Below, piece by piece: positions 9,358-18,260 of a stretch of DNA of 64,000 nucleotides. The notes beneath the pieces were generated by a model that was not told where the DNA came from, ran no database searches, and saw nothing but the letters and a program-made list of their open reading frames with translations. Source of the DNA: Gammaproteobacteria bacterium. Its GTDB lineage: Bacteria > Pseudomonadota > Gammaproteobacteria > UBA6429 > Thiohalophilaceae. The position numbers were made by a program, and so were the translations under genes. The stretch lies in assembly GCA_029880855.1 (NCBI GenBank), contig JAOUNS010000001.1, positions 124,001-188,000 on the forward strand. The letters are read 5' to 3'. Within the stretch, counting starts at the first letter, position 1; every line of letters starts with the position of its first letter.

Positions 9358-9406
9358 TGACACAGACAAACTATGGGTAACAGTTTTCAAAACGCGGTCT
9401 GTGTCA
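9358..9406. promoter_or_regulatory. Inverted repeat upstream of the GGDEF-like gene
   Basis: Ten-base arms TGACACAGAC (9358-9367) and GTCTGTGTCA (9397-9406) sit in the 107-bp gap between the DUF302 stop and the start of the GGDEF-like gene, both read on the minus strand. It could be a terminator for the former or an operator for the latter; there is no clear T run. Confidence 0.35.
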
Positions 9407-9422
9407 CAAGACAGACTATACC

Positions 9423-9896
9423 CTAATCGGCTTTACGCATTTTGGTCAATATCCGACTGATATCCTTTTCCCAGCGATTGATCACCTTTTGCAACTTTGC
9501 ATCGCCGGCGCGCTTCAGGTGCTGGGGATTGGCGGTGACAATAATCGTGTCATTACCCTCAGCAAAGATAGAGATTTTCAGGGGTAAAAAGGCCTGCAGC
9601 TCAGGATAGCGGGCGGTGAGATCGCGAATCTCCGCCGGCTTGCCAAAAAACACCACCCGATACTTGTCGGTCTTGTAGCCACTTTTGGTCAGACCGATAT
9701 CCACCCGCTGCACACGACTGACCGTGTAACCGGTCTCCTTGATCGCCTCCTGCAACAGTGCCATGGCTTCAGGAAATGTCTGGTGGGAACGGATCATCAT
9801 CATCAGGTCTGCATGGGCCAATCCCGGTAATACCAGTCCCAGGCACAACAAGAGGCGCGCCATCATGCTTCTATATATCTTGTCCGGCTTGCTCAT
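9423..9896 (-). CDS. Exported DUF302 domain protein
   Basis: A 157-residue protein with a signal peptide (hydrophobic residues about 11-29, cleavage after AHA) and one DUF302 domain filling the rest. The pattern of an N-terminal FPEAMALLQEAIKETGY helix followed by a KYRVVFFGKP strand is typical. DUF302 proteins are common in sulfur oxidisers and near cytochromes, but their function is unknown. The start codon overlaps the stop of the upstream cytochrome gene (ATGA), so the two are translationally coupled. That gene carries its own C-terminal DUF302 domain, making these two related modules side by side. Confidence 0.8.
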   Translation of the reverse strand: MSKPDKIYRSMMARLLLCLGLVLPGLAHADLMMMIRSHQTFPEAMALLQEAIKETGYTVSRVQRVDIGLTKSGYKTDKYRVVFFGKPAEIRDLTARYPELQAFLPLKISIFAEGNDTIIVTANPQHLKRAGDAKLQKVINRWEKDISRILTKMRKAD

Positions 9897-10930
9897 AATG
9901 AGGCCTCCTCCAGAATGGTGACATAGGTGTCATACATGCCGGTGCACAATTTATTCAGCTCATTGTTGTTAAACAGCACACTGAGTCGTTTGGGATTAAT
10001 CGCATACAACTGCACCTTGCCCGCACGTTCCACGACCGTGACCCGGCAGGGTAAAAACAGGCCCACGCGGGGGTCTACTGCCAGCGCCTGATTCAACAGC
10101 TGGAAGTTACAGAAATAAACGATCACCTGCTTGCTGTTTTCTTCGCCTTTGGCCTGCAAACCGTCTTCCAGTGTCTGCACACGGATAATCCGAAAGTTCA
10201 TACCAACCGCCGCCTGCTTCACCTTTTCAACGGTTTGTTCGAAACTGTGGGGTGAATCATAAACCAGCGTTAATGGTTCTTTTTCAAACTCGATGGGCTT
10301 TTCGTCCGGCGGCTGCTTTTCAAAACTGCGCACATAAGCCACCACATCATTGATATCCTGCTCGGTCATCCCTTGCTTGAGAAAAGAGATCATGGGTGTG
10401 CCTTCCCGCCCCTGCATCAATGCCTCCTTGATCATGGCATCGCCGGCAGAGGCAAGAAATCCGCTGTTATTAATAGCCGGGGCGATAATCGGCAAATCGC
10501 GGGGACGTGAAAAAGTCACCCCGGTCCCTTTACCGCCTTCACCTTTGGCGCCATGACAGGCGGCGCAATACTTTGCATAGAGTGCTTTGCCATGAGCGGC
10601 ATTCCCCTTGACGGGCTGCCGGGAAAACGCCGCCCTTTTGCCCGGTACAAAACCGCGCAGATGTTGCACTATCGCGTCGATCTCCTGATCTTTTAAAAAG
10701 CGAAACCCAGGCATCACCCGACCGGGCCGACCAAGACGGATGGTCTTGTGCAGAAAGTCATCATCCACGCTCTGCTGGAAAGCCGGCAGGGCCAACGGTA
10801 CACCCACGCCACCCAGACCTTCACTGCCGTGACAGGCCGCACAATGTTGTTCATATAATGCTTCACCGTCAGGCGCAGCCTGACAGACGGACCAAAGCAG
10901 GAAGAGGGGTAAAACAAAACGGAGTTGCAT
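9893..10930 (-). CDS. Diheme cytochrome c fused to a DUF302 domain
   Basis: A 345-residue periplasmic protein. A signal peptide (residues 1-18) is followed by two class I cytochrome c domains with CxxCH motifs at residues 30-34 and 122-126 (CAACH in both) and methionine ligands probably in VMPGF and TPMISF. A C-terminal DUF302-like domain spans about 225-340 (SPHSFEQTVEKVKQAAVG, KQVIVYFCNFQLLNQAL). I chose the ATG at 10930 because an AAGGA ribosome site lies just upstream and the signal peptide starts cleanly. It probably passes electrons in the periplasm. The fusion suggests that the DUF302 domain works next to an electron carrier. Confidence 0.82.
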   Translation of the reverse strand: MQLRFVLPLFLLWSVCQAAPDGEALYEQHCAACHGSEGLGGVGVPLALPAFQQSVDDDFLHKTIRLGRPGRVMPGFRFLKDQEIDAIVQHLRGFVPGKRAAFSRQPVKGNAAHGKALYAKYCAACHGAKGEGGKGTGVTFSRPRDLPIIAPAINNSGFLASAGDAMIKEALMQGREGTPMISFLKQGMTEQDINDVVAYVRSFEKQPPDEKPIEFEKEPLTLVYDSPHSFEQTVEKVKQAAVGMNFRIIRVQTLEDGLQAKGEENSKQVIVYFCNFQLLNQALAVDPRVGLFLPCRVTVVERAGKVQLYAINPKRLSVLFNNNELNKLCTGMYDTYVTILEEASL

Positions 10931-11197
10931 AGCTGTCCTTATTCTATTCAATGAGGATAAATGTAATGTAGCTGAACGGTCCGACGCCAGTCCTTGAGCT
11001 ATATCAATATTTTATAATATTCCAACAAAGCAAGCATTGTAACGATTTTTCATGTGCACGATTTCCTTGGGCCATATTACGGTTTGAATCGTTTTATCCA
11101 ATCGTCACAAACAAAATATATCAATTTATTCTCCCTCATTTCTGACCGTAACATAGAGTCGCATTGTGCACTAACTGTTAACCACGGAGTAACTATA

Positions 11198-11401
11198 ATG
11201 ATTCGACGCACTGCCTTGATTGCTTCTTTGATTGCTGCTTTCGCTTTCAGTTTCACTACATCTTCTGCCTTTGCCGCTGAAGGTGGCGCCGCTCCTGAAA
11301 AATCAGCCTGCGAAAAGAAGGCTGACAAGAAAAAGATCTCTGATGAGAAAAAGCGTGCAGCATTCATCAAGAAATGCGAAAGCAAGAAGAAAGGCAAATA
11401 A
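11198..11401 (+). CDS. Small exported PsiF-like lysine-rich protein
   Basis: A 67-residue protein: signal peptide ending in SAFA (about residues 1-25), then a highly charged tail with the pattern CEKKADKKKISDEKKRAAF followed by IKKCESK. This resembles a single PsiF repeat (Cys, spaced basic residues, Cys). PsiF proteins are phosphate-starvation induced, but their function is unknown. I chose the ATG at 11198 because it gives a signal peptide and has a GGAG site upstream; the frame is open further back to 11054 without coding character. A strong terminator follows. Confidence 0.65.
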   Translation: MIRRTALIASLIAAFAFSFTTSSAFAAEGGAAPEKSACEKKADKKKISDEKKRAAFIKKCESKKKGK

Positions 11402-11422
11402 TTAATTTATTGCTTCTTCAAT

Positions 11423-11455
11423 AAAAACCCTGTCCATGTGACAGGGTTTTTTTTT
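11423..11455 (+). terminator. Rho-independent terminator
   Basis: A stem AACCCTGTC/GACAGGGTT with a short loop is followed by nine T residues. It starts about 20 bp after the stop of the small PsiF-like gene. Confidence 0.85.
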
Positions 11456-11486
11456 GCCTTCAATTCAGCAACTTTTTCTCTACATC

Positions 11487-12155
11487 TCAGCCGCTGATCC
11501 GGGCACTGAACCAGTCACTGATATCATTGATCTCTTCCGGGACGACACTGTGTTCCATGTAGTATTGCCGCCAGTTCACCTGATAACCCAGTTCCTGTAA
11601 ATAATCGCGGGACATCTCGCCCAGCCGCAGAGGTACAACTGGATCATGCGTACCATGCGCCATCATGATCGGCGTGGTCTGATTGGCTTCGTGACGTTCA
11701 TTATTCACCGTCAGATCAAGCGGCAAATAGGTCGATAAAGCCAGAATACCGGCCAGTGGTTGCGGATAACGCAGGCCGGTATGCAAGGCGATCGCACCGC
11801 CTTGCGAAAAACCAACCAGGAAGATATGGTCAGTGGGCACACCGCGAGTCACCTCACGATCAATGAGTTGTTTCACCAGACTTTCACTCACCCGTATTCC
11901 CAGTTCATCCTGTTGATCCAGAAAATTCATCGAGGCAATGTCATACCAGGCAGGCATGACGACACCACTGTTGATCGTCACCGGGATTGACGGCGCATGG
12001 GGCAGGACAAAACGCACTTTTTTCTGTGCCGGTATATTCAACTCCGGCACAATGGGCTCAAAATCATGACCATTGGCGCCCAGACCATGCAACCAGATCA
12101 CACTGTAATCAGCATCCTTCGGCCCAATCTCAACACATTCAAGCGTTTCCATCAT
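11487..12155 (-). CDS. Carboxylesterase/phospholipase-type alpha/beta hydrolase
   Basis: A 222-residue hydrolase of the carboxylesterase/acyl-protein thioesterase family. VIWLHGLGANGHDF near the start forms the oxyanion-hole strand. GFSQGG near residue 115 carries the nucleophilic serine. MAHGTHDPVVP (Asp) and the EHSVVPEEI segment (His) complete the triad. It hydrolyses short-chain carboxylic esters; the natural substrate is unknown. I chose the ATG at 12155 (MMETLE) because a GGGAAG ribosome site lies upstream and homologues start there; the frame extends to 12347 only through a non-conserved segment. It lies after the soxYZ terminator. Confidence 0.88.
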   Translation of the reverse strand: MMETLECVEIGPKDADYSVIWLHGLGANGHDFEPIVPELNIPAQKKVRFVLPHAPSIPVTINSGVVMPAWYDIASMNFLDQQDELGIRVSESLVKQLIDREVTRGVPTDHIFLVGFSQGGAIALHTGLRYPQPLAGILALSTYLPLDLTVNNERHEANQTTPIMMAHGTHDPVVPLRLGEMSRDYLQELGYQVNWRQYYMEHSVVPEEINDISDWFSARISG

Positions 12156-12330
12156 ATTCTTCCCGCCACATTCAACTGATAGACGCTGCATTCTACTGAA
12201 CAATGACCGCAACAACCAGTTATCGGGATACCCGTTGCTCAGCCCGGCTGAAGAAACATCGAAATACTCAACCATGCAACACAGCGGATAACGCTGCGTT
12301 ACATATAGATAACCGGAATACAGGCGCCAT

Positions 12331-12365
12331 AAAAAAACGGAGGCCATGGCCTCCGTTTTCTTTTA
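12331..12365. terminator. Two-way terminator after soxZ
   Basis: A perfect 20-base palindrome (12337-12356, AGGCC/GGCCT core) has an A run on its left and TTTTC on its right. Read on the minus strand it ends soxYZ with seven T residues. Confidence 0.85.
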
Positions 12366-12387
12366 CTGCAACTTACTCGAAAATAAG

Positions 12388-12702
12388 TTATTTGATTTTC
12401 GCTTCAGCAGTATCGCTCTTGCCCTGGTTATCGACCCAGGACAGTTTGACGCTGTCACCCGGCTTGGCGCCGGCGAAGACAAAAGCGATGTACGGGTTTT
12501 TGGATACCGCAGGTCCCCACTGGGCGACGACGACGGTCTTGCCGTTGTGTTCGCCTTTGACTTCAGTGATGTAGTGGGCCGGGATTTTGTCGCCGGTCTT
12601 TTTGTCTTTGCGCAGACCTGTTTCCATGGGATGGGTGATCAGGGCCTTGACGGTGGCTTCGCCGGCGGATGCCTTGGCGCGAATACGGATTGAATTTGCC
12701 AT
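12388..12702 (-). CDS. soxZ: Thiosulfate oxidation carrier subunit SoxZ
   Basis: A 104-residue SoxZ with the immunoglobulin-like fold pattern (SIRIRAKASAGEATVKALI, then THPMETGLRKD) conserved in the family. SoxZ pairs with SoxY; the dimer carries sulfur intermediates on the SoxY cysteine through the periplasmic Sox cycle. It has no signal peptide and is exported with SoxY through the twin-arginine route. The ATG at 12702 has a GGAG site nine bases upstream. The gene lies 22 bp after soxY and ends in the terminator at 12331-12365. Confidence 0.93.
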   Translation of the reverse strand: MANSIRIRAKASAGEATVKALITHPMETGLRKDKKTGDKIPAHYITEVKGEHNGKTVVVAQWGPAVSKNPYIAFVFAGAKPGDSVKLSWVDNQGKSDTAEAKIK

Positions 12703-12724
12703 TGTGTTATCTCCTCTAAGTCTC

Positions 12725-13186
12725 TTAACCGCCGCAGCCACCGATGGTGACCTTCACGTTCTTGCGCGCTGTAAACAGCTTGCCGCCGGATTTGACGACT
12801 GCAATCACATCGGAGGTCTTGCCCATCTTGATGCGGGTGGCGACATCGCCCTTGGCGCTGCCGGACAGTTCAAAGTTGGCCGCCAGCGGCTGACCGTTCT
12901 TTTCCGCCACAATAGCGATGGACGTGGCGGCCAGACTGGTGGTGACAGAGACCGGAACCACCGCGCCGTTTTCAGCGATATCGGGGGCCTTGATCTGGAT
13001 CTTGTTGCTGGGGGTGTTGTCAGCGGTGCCGAACAGACCGCCCATGGCGTCGTTCACGGATTTGGCGGTAAAGGCGGATTCCGGCCAGGCGGCCAGCACC
13101 TGACGGGGGCTTAACAGACCGGCGCCCATGGCGACGGCAACGGTGCCACCGGCCAGCGTGCCTTTCAAAAAGCTTCTGCGTTGCAT
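12725..13186 (-). CDS. soxY: Thiosulfate oxidation carrier protein SoxY
   Basis: A 153-residue protein with a twin-arginine signal (MQRRSFLKG, then a hydrophobic stretch to residue 32) and the diagnostic C-terminal swinging arm GGCGG. The cysteine of this arm carries thiosulfate, sulfane and sulfonate intermediates covalently. A GAGGAAAC ribosome site precedes the ATG at 13186; a longer frame to 13324 has no support. It forms an operon with soxZ. No soxA, B, X, C or D lies within this window, so the rest of the system is elsewhere or the pair serves another sulfur route. Confidence 0.95.
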   Translation of the reverse strand: MQRRSFLKGTLAGGTVAVAMGAGLLSPRQVLAAWPESAFTAKSVNDAMGGLFGTADNTPSNKIQIKAPDIAENGAVVPVSVTTSLAATSIAIVAEKNGQPLAANFELSGSAKGDVATRIKMGKTSDVIAVVKSGGKLFTARKNVKVTIGGCGG

Positions 13187-13228
13187 AATCGTTTCCTCGT
13201 GTTCTGGAATGGTTAGGTACAGATCACT

Positions 13229-13247
13229 AACCAAGTTCCGTGCCAAC
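13229..13247 (-). promoter_or_regulatory. Candidate sigma-54 promoter of soxYZ
   Basis: Read on the minus strand, TTGGCACGGAACTTGG matches the -24/-12 consensus TTGGCACG-N4-TTGC at every fixed base except the last (G for C). The -12 element lies 45 bp before the soxY ATG, which puts the transcript start about 33 bp upstream of it. Confidence 0.6.
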
Positions 13248-13284
13248 ATAAATAGATGAATAAATTCAATGAGATAAAGAAAAA

Positions 13285-13346
13285 TCGTCGTGCAACCACC
13301 GTCGTCAGGTCGTGCATTTTGCACGACGGTATTGCATTTTCGTGCA
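13285..13346. promoter_or_regulatory. Palindromic activator sites upstream of soxY
   Basis: A perfect palindrome GTCGTGCA-TTT-TGCACGAC covers 13309-13327. It is flanked by related half sites: CGTCGTGCA at 13286-13294 and TGCATTTTCGTGCA at 13333-13346. The centre lies about 100 bp upstream of the predicted transcript start, the usual place for enhancer sites of NtrC-type activators. The neighbouring sigma-54 regulator is the likely binder. Confidence 0.6.
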
Positions 13347-13357
13347 GGAAGATCAGC

Positions 13358-14722
13358 TCAATCGGCTTTGCTTTTGCTCTGCTTGTCGTAGGACTGTAAT
13401 TTGCGCCACAGGGTGGCCTTGTTGATACCCAGCGTGGCGGCGGTCTTTTCCCGGCTGTCATTAAAATGGGCCAGCACCTTCAGGATGTAGCGTCGTTCCA
13501 GTTCATGCAGATCCGGCAGATCGGTATCAATGCCGTTACCGCCGGCTTGCCCGACCCTGGTTGGTACTGTCTCCAGTTGCATGAGCGGTTGTTCGGCCAG
13601 CACCACATGCCGTTCCACCAGATGTTGCAACTCACGGATATTGCCCGGCCAGGGGAAGTTGATCAGCTGTTGCATGGCGGCCGGCTCAAAACCCTCCACC
13701 TTGCGGTGATAGCGTTGCGCAAAGATATCCACGAAGTGCTGAATCAACAGCGGGATATCTTCCCGGCGTTCACGCAAGGGCGGCATGTTCACACTGACAA
13801 CGTTCAACCGATGGTAGAGATCATGCCGGAAGGTCCCTTCGTTGACCCTGGCTTGCAGATCCTGGTTGGTGGCCACGATGAAGCGTACATCAATGTCGAT
13901 GGGTTTGAGTCCGCCGACCCGCATCACCTGTTGCTCCTGAATTACGCGCAATAACTTGACCTGCATGGCATCGGAGATATTACCGATCTCATCCAGAAAG
14001 ACCGTGCCGCCGCTCGCCTCTTCCAGCAACCCGGCCTTGGCCTTGACCGCACCGGTAAAGGCGCCCTTTTCATGACCGAACAGTTCGCTCTCCAGCAAGG
14101 TATCCGTCAATGCACCGCAATCAATCACCACGAAGGGCTGGTTGGCATACTGTCCCTGATAATGAATGGCGCGGGCCACCAGTTCCTTGCCGGTACCGGA
14201 TTCACCTTCAATGATCACACTGCAACGCACGTCCGCCACTTTATCGATGATGCTGTAGATCTTCTGGATGGCCCCGGAGTTACCCACCATGCCATAGCGG
14301 CTGCGTTCATCCTGCAACTGGCGACGCAACAGGCGGTTTTCACGCACCAGTTCCCCATGTTGCAGGGTCCGTTCGATCTGAATACGCAGTTCATCCATAT
14401 CAAACGGTTTTTTGATGAAGTCACTGGCGCCGAGTCGCAATGCCTCAATGGCATTGTCCACTTCCGCGTAACCGGTGATGATAATAAACGGTACTTCTGT
14501 ATCCGTTTCGCGCACACCGGCCAGCAGTTCCATACCGGTCATGCCCGGCATACGCAGGTCACTGATAATGAGGTCAGCGCTGTTTTGCCGAAAATAGTTC
14601 AGTGCCTCGACCGGTGACTGGAAGATCTGACACTGGTAGGCCGCGCCTTCACTGAAGCGCAGCAATAATTCACCTGCTTTGGGATCATCATCAACAAACA
14701 GAATCGTAGGCAGTTCAGACAT
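13358..14722 (-). CDS. Sigma-54-dependent NtrC-type response regulator
   Basis: A 454-residue activator: receiver (residues 1-120, phospho-acceptor Asp55), AAA+ domain (about 145-380) with Walker A GESGTGKE, the sigma-54 contact loop GAFTGA and Walker [11 protein letters not shown], and a C-terminal Fis-type helix-turn-helix ([17 protein letters not shown]). It activates transcription from -24/-12 promoters after phosphorylation. It directly follows the sensor kinase gene and precedes soxY, whose upstream region carries a matching promoter and palindrome, so soxYZ is the most likely target. Confidence 0.93.
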   Translation of the reverse strand: MSELPTILFVDDDPKAGELLLRFSEGAAYQCQIFQSPVEALNYFRQNSADLIISDLRMPGMTGMELLAGVRETDTEVPFIIITGYAEVDNAIEALRLGASDFIKKPFDMDELRIQIERTLQHGELVRENRLLRRQLQDERSRYGMVGNSGAIQKIYSIIDKVADVRCSVIIEGESGTGKELVARAIHYQGQYANQPFVVIDCGALTDTLLESELFGHEKGAFTGAVKAKAGLLEEASGGTVFLDEIGNISDAMQVKLLRVIQEQQVMRVGGLKPIDIDVRFIVATNQDLQARVNEGTFRHDLYHRLNVVSVNMPPLRERREDIPLLIQHFVDIFAQRYHRKVEGFEPAAMQQLINFPWPGNIRELQHLVERHVVLAEQPLMQLETVPTRVGQAGGNGIDTDLPDLHELERRYILKVLAHFNDSREKTAATLGINKATLWRKLQSYDKQSKSKAD

Positions 14723-14724
14723 TG

Positions 14725-16659
14725 TTATACGTTACCTTCCTTGTGGTGCAGACTTAAGGGTAATGTAATTTCGGCTTTGACACCATGCCCGGCGGCTGAT
14801 TCGATATGCAACCGCCCGCCGTGCCGTTCGATGATCCCCAGACTGATGGAGAGACCCAGCCCGCTGCCCTCGCCTTCCGCCTTGGTGGTAAAGAAGGGAT
14901 CATAAATTTTATCCTGCACCGTCGGGCTGATCCCGCTGCCCTGATCAATCACCTCGATGTGCAGTTCATTACCGTCGGCCCAACACTTCACCCTGACTTC
15001 CGCGCCACGTTCACTGGCCTGGATCGCATTCAACAGCAGATTCACCATGGCCTGTTGCAACATGCCGCGATCACCTTCCACCTCACCGCTGAAATCAACA
15101 TCCGCAACCAGCGCCACATCGGCGCTTTTCGCCATTTGCCGCACCAGCGCCAGTGTATCGTTGATCCAGCCGGCGGCATTAAACGCACTGTATTCCGGCG
15201 GCACCTGCCGGGCAAAATTCAAAATGCCCTTGATGATATTTGAAGCGCGCACCGCCTCTTCGCGCAATGACTGGATATCCTGATGGCTCCGTGCATCATC
15301 CTGTACACTGCGCTCCAGCAACTTGGCATAGGAAAGAATATTGTTTAACGGATTATTCAGTTCATGCCCGATCCCGGCGGCCATTTGACCAATGCTGGCC
15401 AGCTTGGCGTTCTGCAACATCATGTTTTCCGCCTGATCCCGATCCTGTCGCGCCCGTTGCAAGGTATCGGCCATATAGTTGAAGGCATCGGTAAGCGAAT
15501 CGATTTCATCGATCCCCTGTTTGGTCTCGATCCGGCCATGGTAATTACCATTGGCATAGGCCAGCAATTTACCGGCCAGTTCGCAAATAGGCTTGGCCAC
15601 CTTGCGCGAACCGATATCCGCCAGCAACAAACTGATCACCAGGGCAATCGCGGCACACAACCAGATCACCAGCCGGATACGATGAAACGGTTCAGAGATC
15701 ACATTCTGATCAATGCGCGACACGAGCATCCAGGTGTTCAACACATTGGGATAGGGAAACATCTCCCGGAAGTAATAGCGATATTTTTGATCCGCTGAAT
15801 CAAACTCCCCGTCGGCACGCCCGCCGATCAGCTCAAGAAAGTTTTTTTCATAATGCTGTTCGACCTTCATGTCCTCATAACGACGCTGAATAAATAAAAT
15901 CTTTTGCTCCTGATCAAACAACAGGGTCCCGTGTCGCTCCGGCTGCTCGGGATGATTGTTGACCACAAACACACGGCCGTTAAACATACGCGCCGCATTG
16001 CGCATGGTCTGATCCAGTTGCTCGCCGAACACAGTCATGCTCAGCGCACCGATGAAGGTATCCTTGTAATACAACGGCACCACCAGATCATACAATTGCA
16101 AACTCATCTGCAAATCCGGGTAGTACTGATGATGCGGCAATCGCAAGGCTGACACCTCACCATCCGGCAACTGTTGCAACTGCTTCACAAAGGCCGGTTC
16201 GCTGATCTCCTGTTCCACATAGGACAACCCCGACACACTCTCATACACGGCGGCGCTGCGCGTCGCATGGCTGACCTTGATCAGACTGTTACCGCTGCTG
16301 TCCAGAATGCGCAGGAAAAACCCGCCATTGAGAATGGTTTGAAAACCTTCGAAATAGTGATTGACCCGGCTGCGCGCGGTAACGAAGGCAGATTTGGAAC
16401 GCGAAACACGAAATTCATACAGGGCCGGTAACAACTCCTGCACCGCCGGTGAGCGCGCCATCCCCTGCGCCAGACTGTGGTAGTTGTCCATCTGGCGTCC
16501 CAGTTCGATGGACAGACGCTCCAGACTGCGCGACACATCCCGGGTGGCATCTTCATGGTAGCGCGACTCACTGTAATAGGTGGCCCCCAGCGCCAGCAAG
16601 GTCAGGGGCACAATGGTCGCCAGGAATACCCAAACAAAAATATTCGATCGGATTCGCAC
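14725..16659 (-). CDS. Membrane sensor histidine kinase with large periplasmic sensor
   Basis: A 644-residue kinase: N-terminal membrane segment (about 8-28), a periplasmic sensor of some 280 residues of dCache/PAS-like type, a second membrane segment (about 325-345), HAMP linker, HisKA domain with GHELNNPLNN (His near 431) and HATPase with a DQGSGI and GSGLGLSIS pair. It senses an unknown periplasmic signal and phosphorylates the NtrC-type regulator encoded 2 bp downstream. Given the soxYZ target, a reduced sulfur compound is a reasonable guess for the signal but is not shown by sequence. Confidence 0.9.
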   Translation of the reverse strand: MRIRSNIFVWVFLATIVPLTLLALGATYYSESRYHEDATRDVSRSLERLSIELGRQMDNYHSLAQGMARSPAVQELLPALYEFRVSRSKSAFVTARSRVNHYFEGFQTILNGGFFLRILDSSGNSLIKVSHATRSAAVYESVSGLSYVEQEISEPAFVKQLQQLPDGEVSALRLPHHQYYPDLQMSLQLYDLVVPLYYKDTFIGALSMTVFGEQLDQTMRNAARMFNGRVFVVNNHPEQPERHGTLLFDQEQKILFIQRRYEDMKVEQHYEKNFLELIGGRADGEFDSADQKYRYYFREMFPYPNVLNTWMLVSRIDQNVISEPFHRIRLVIWLCAAIALVISLLLADIGSRKVAKPICELAGKLLAYANGNYHGRIETKQGIDEIDSLTDAFNYMADTLQRARQDRDQAENMMLQNAKLASIGQMAAGIGHELNNPLNNILSYAKLLERSVQDDARSHQDIQSLREEAVRASNIIKGILNFARQVPPEYSAFNAAGWINDTLALVRQMAKSADVALVADVDFSGEVEGDRGMLQQAMVNLLLNAIQASERGAEVRVKCWADGNELHIEVIDQGSGISPTVQDKIYDPFFTTKAEGEGSGLGLSISLGIIERHGGRLHIESAAGHGVKAEITLPLSLHHKEGNV

Positions 16660-16762
16660 GTAAAAAAAGATCCCGCCACGCGTTAATAACAGTCAGGACA
16701 AGCGCCGGTCAGCGGCGTATAATCCCGGTTCGTTACAGATATTAACCCAAATCAGGCAAAAA

Positions 16763-16969
16763 ATGCGTTTGTGTTATTCCATACTCCTGACCATGATGCT
16801 GATTATGCTCACCAGTGCAGCCACCCTGTTGGCCGGTTGCGGGCAAAAAGGCCCGCTCTTCCTGCCGGCGCCGGCAGCGACCGGCAAGAGCACAACCACC
16901 GGCCCGGACGCAACCAACACCGACCCGAAAGAGACCACCAAAAAAAGTAACCCGCATGGATCACTTTGA
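16763..16969 (+). CDS. lptM: Small LptM (YifL)-like lipoprotein
   Basis: A 68-residue lipoprotein with a signal peptide and lipobox LLAGCGQKGPLFLP. The GCGQKGPL segment after the lipidated cysteine is the family hallmark. In E. coli, LptM (YifL) assists maturation of the LPS translocon LptD. The gene precedes lysA in many gammaproteobacteria, as here, and its end overlaps the lysA start by 14 bases. The tail after residue 40 is low-complexity and rich in Thr and Lys, as is common. Confidence 0.8.
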   Translation: MRLCYSILLTMMLIMLTSAATLLAGCGQKGPLFLPAPAATGKSTTTGPDATNTDPKETTKKSNPHGSL

Positions 16970-18206
16970 ATATCGCGGCGACCGACTGTTTGCCGAAGCA
17001 GTCCCGGTCACTGAGATCGCGCAACAGTACGGCACGCCCTGTTATATCTATTCACGCGCCACGCTCGAGCGGCACTGGCACGCCTTTGACAATGCGCTGG
17101 GCAACCATCCCCATCTGGTCTGCTATGCCGTCAAGGCCAACTCCAATCTGGCGGTCCTGAACCTGTTCGCCCGGCTGGGTTCCGGCTTTGATATCGTCTC
17201 GGTCGGTGAACTGGAACGGGTCATCGCCGCCGGCGGCGATCCGGGCAAAGTGGTCTTCTCAGGCGTGGGCAAACGCCCCGATGAAATGCGCCGCGCCCTG
17301 GAAGCAGGCATTCACTGTTTCAATGTGGAATCGGAACCGGAACTGGAGATGCTCAATCAGGTGGCCGGTGAAATGGGCAAAACCGCCCCGATCTCCCTGC
17401 GCGTCAATCCGGATGTGGATGCCAAAACCCATCCCTACATCTCCACCGGACTGAAAGAAAACAAATTCGGTATTGATGTGAACAACGCCCTGGCGGTCTA
17501 CATGAAAGCCGCGAGCTTGCCGCATTTGCGTATCACCGGCATCGATTGCCATATCGGATCACAACTGACCGAGACCCGCCCCTTCCTCGACGCACTGGAT
17601 CGGGTACTGGCCCTCATCGATCAACTGGCCGCACAAGGGATCACCATCGAACATCTGGATCTCGGTGGCGGTCTGGGTATTCGCTACAACGAAGAAACAC
17701 CACCCCTGCCCGCTGAATACAGCCAGGCCGTCATTGAACGACTGGGTGATCGCCAACTGAAACTGCTCATCGAACCGGGCCGCGCCATTGTCGGCAACGC
17801 CGGCATCCTCGTCACTCGCGTGGAATACCTGAAACACACCGACCACAAAAACTTCGCCATCATCGACGCCGCCATGAACGACCTGATCCGGCCGACACTC
17901 TACGGCGCATGGCAAGCCATCATCCCGGTGGAAAAACGCAACGCAGGCACAGCCCAACAATACGACATTGTCGGCCCCGTCTGTGAAACCGGTGACTTCC
18001 TCGGCAAGGAACGTCAACTCAACCTGCAACCGGGCGACCTGCTCGCCGTACGCAGCGCCGGCGCCTACGGCTTCGGTATGAGCTCCAACTACAACACCCG
18101 TCCAAGAGTTGCTGAACTTATGGTGGATGGTGACAAGGTGCATGTCGTGCGGGAAAGGGAGACGATTGTTGATCTGTTTCGGGATGAGAAGGTGTTGCCG
18201 GGTTAA
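16956..18206 (+). CDS. lysA: Diaminopimelate decarboxylase
   Basis: A 416-residue PLP enzyme of fold type III that makes lysine from meso-diaminopimelate. The PLP lysine is in YAVKANSN near residue 55. The glycine-rich phosphate site (HLDLGGGLGIRY) and the C-terminal GPVCETGDFL with the substrate cysteine are both present. I chose the ATG at 16956 (MDHFEYRG), which matches the family start; the frame extends upstream only by overlapping lptM. Many relatives have dapF next; here lysA is followed by a dispersed repeat and an accessory region. Confidence 0.96.
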   Translation: MDHFEYRGDRLFAEAVPVTEIAQQYGTPCYIYSRATLERHWHAFDNALGNHPHLVCYAVKANSNLAVLNLFARLGSGFDIVSVGELERVIAAGGDPGKVVFSGVGKRPDEMRRALEAGIHCFNVESEPELEMLNQVAGEMGKTAPISLRVNPDVDAKTHPYISTGLKENKFGIDVNNALAVYMKAASLPHLRITGIDCHIGSQLTETRPFLDALDRVLALIDQLAAQGITIEHLDLGGGLGIRYNEETPPLPAEYSQAVIERLGDRQLKLLIEPGRAIVGNAGILVTRVEYLKHTDHKNFAIIDAAMNDLIRPTLYGAWQAIIPVEKRNAGTAQQYDIVGPVCETGDFLGKERQLNLQPGDLLAVRSAGAYGFGMSSNYNTRPRVAELMVDGDKVHVVRERETIVDLFRDEKVLPG

Positions 18207-18260
18207 CGGTTTTTTTCGACGCTGCGCGACATTTCATTATTCTGATAAATGCCTAAAACA

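Noticed and set aside
16660-16762. Lysine riboswitch before lptM-lysA
   Set aside because: The upstream region is only about 100 bp and shows no conserved lysine-element helices.
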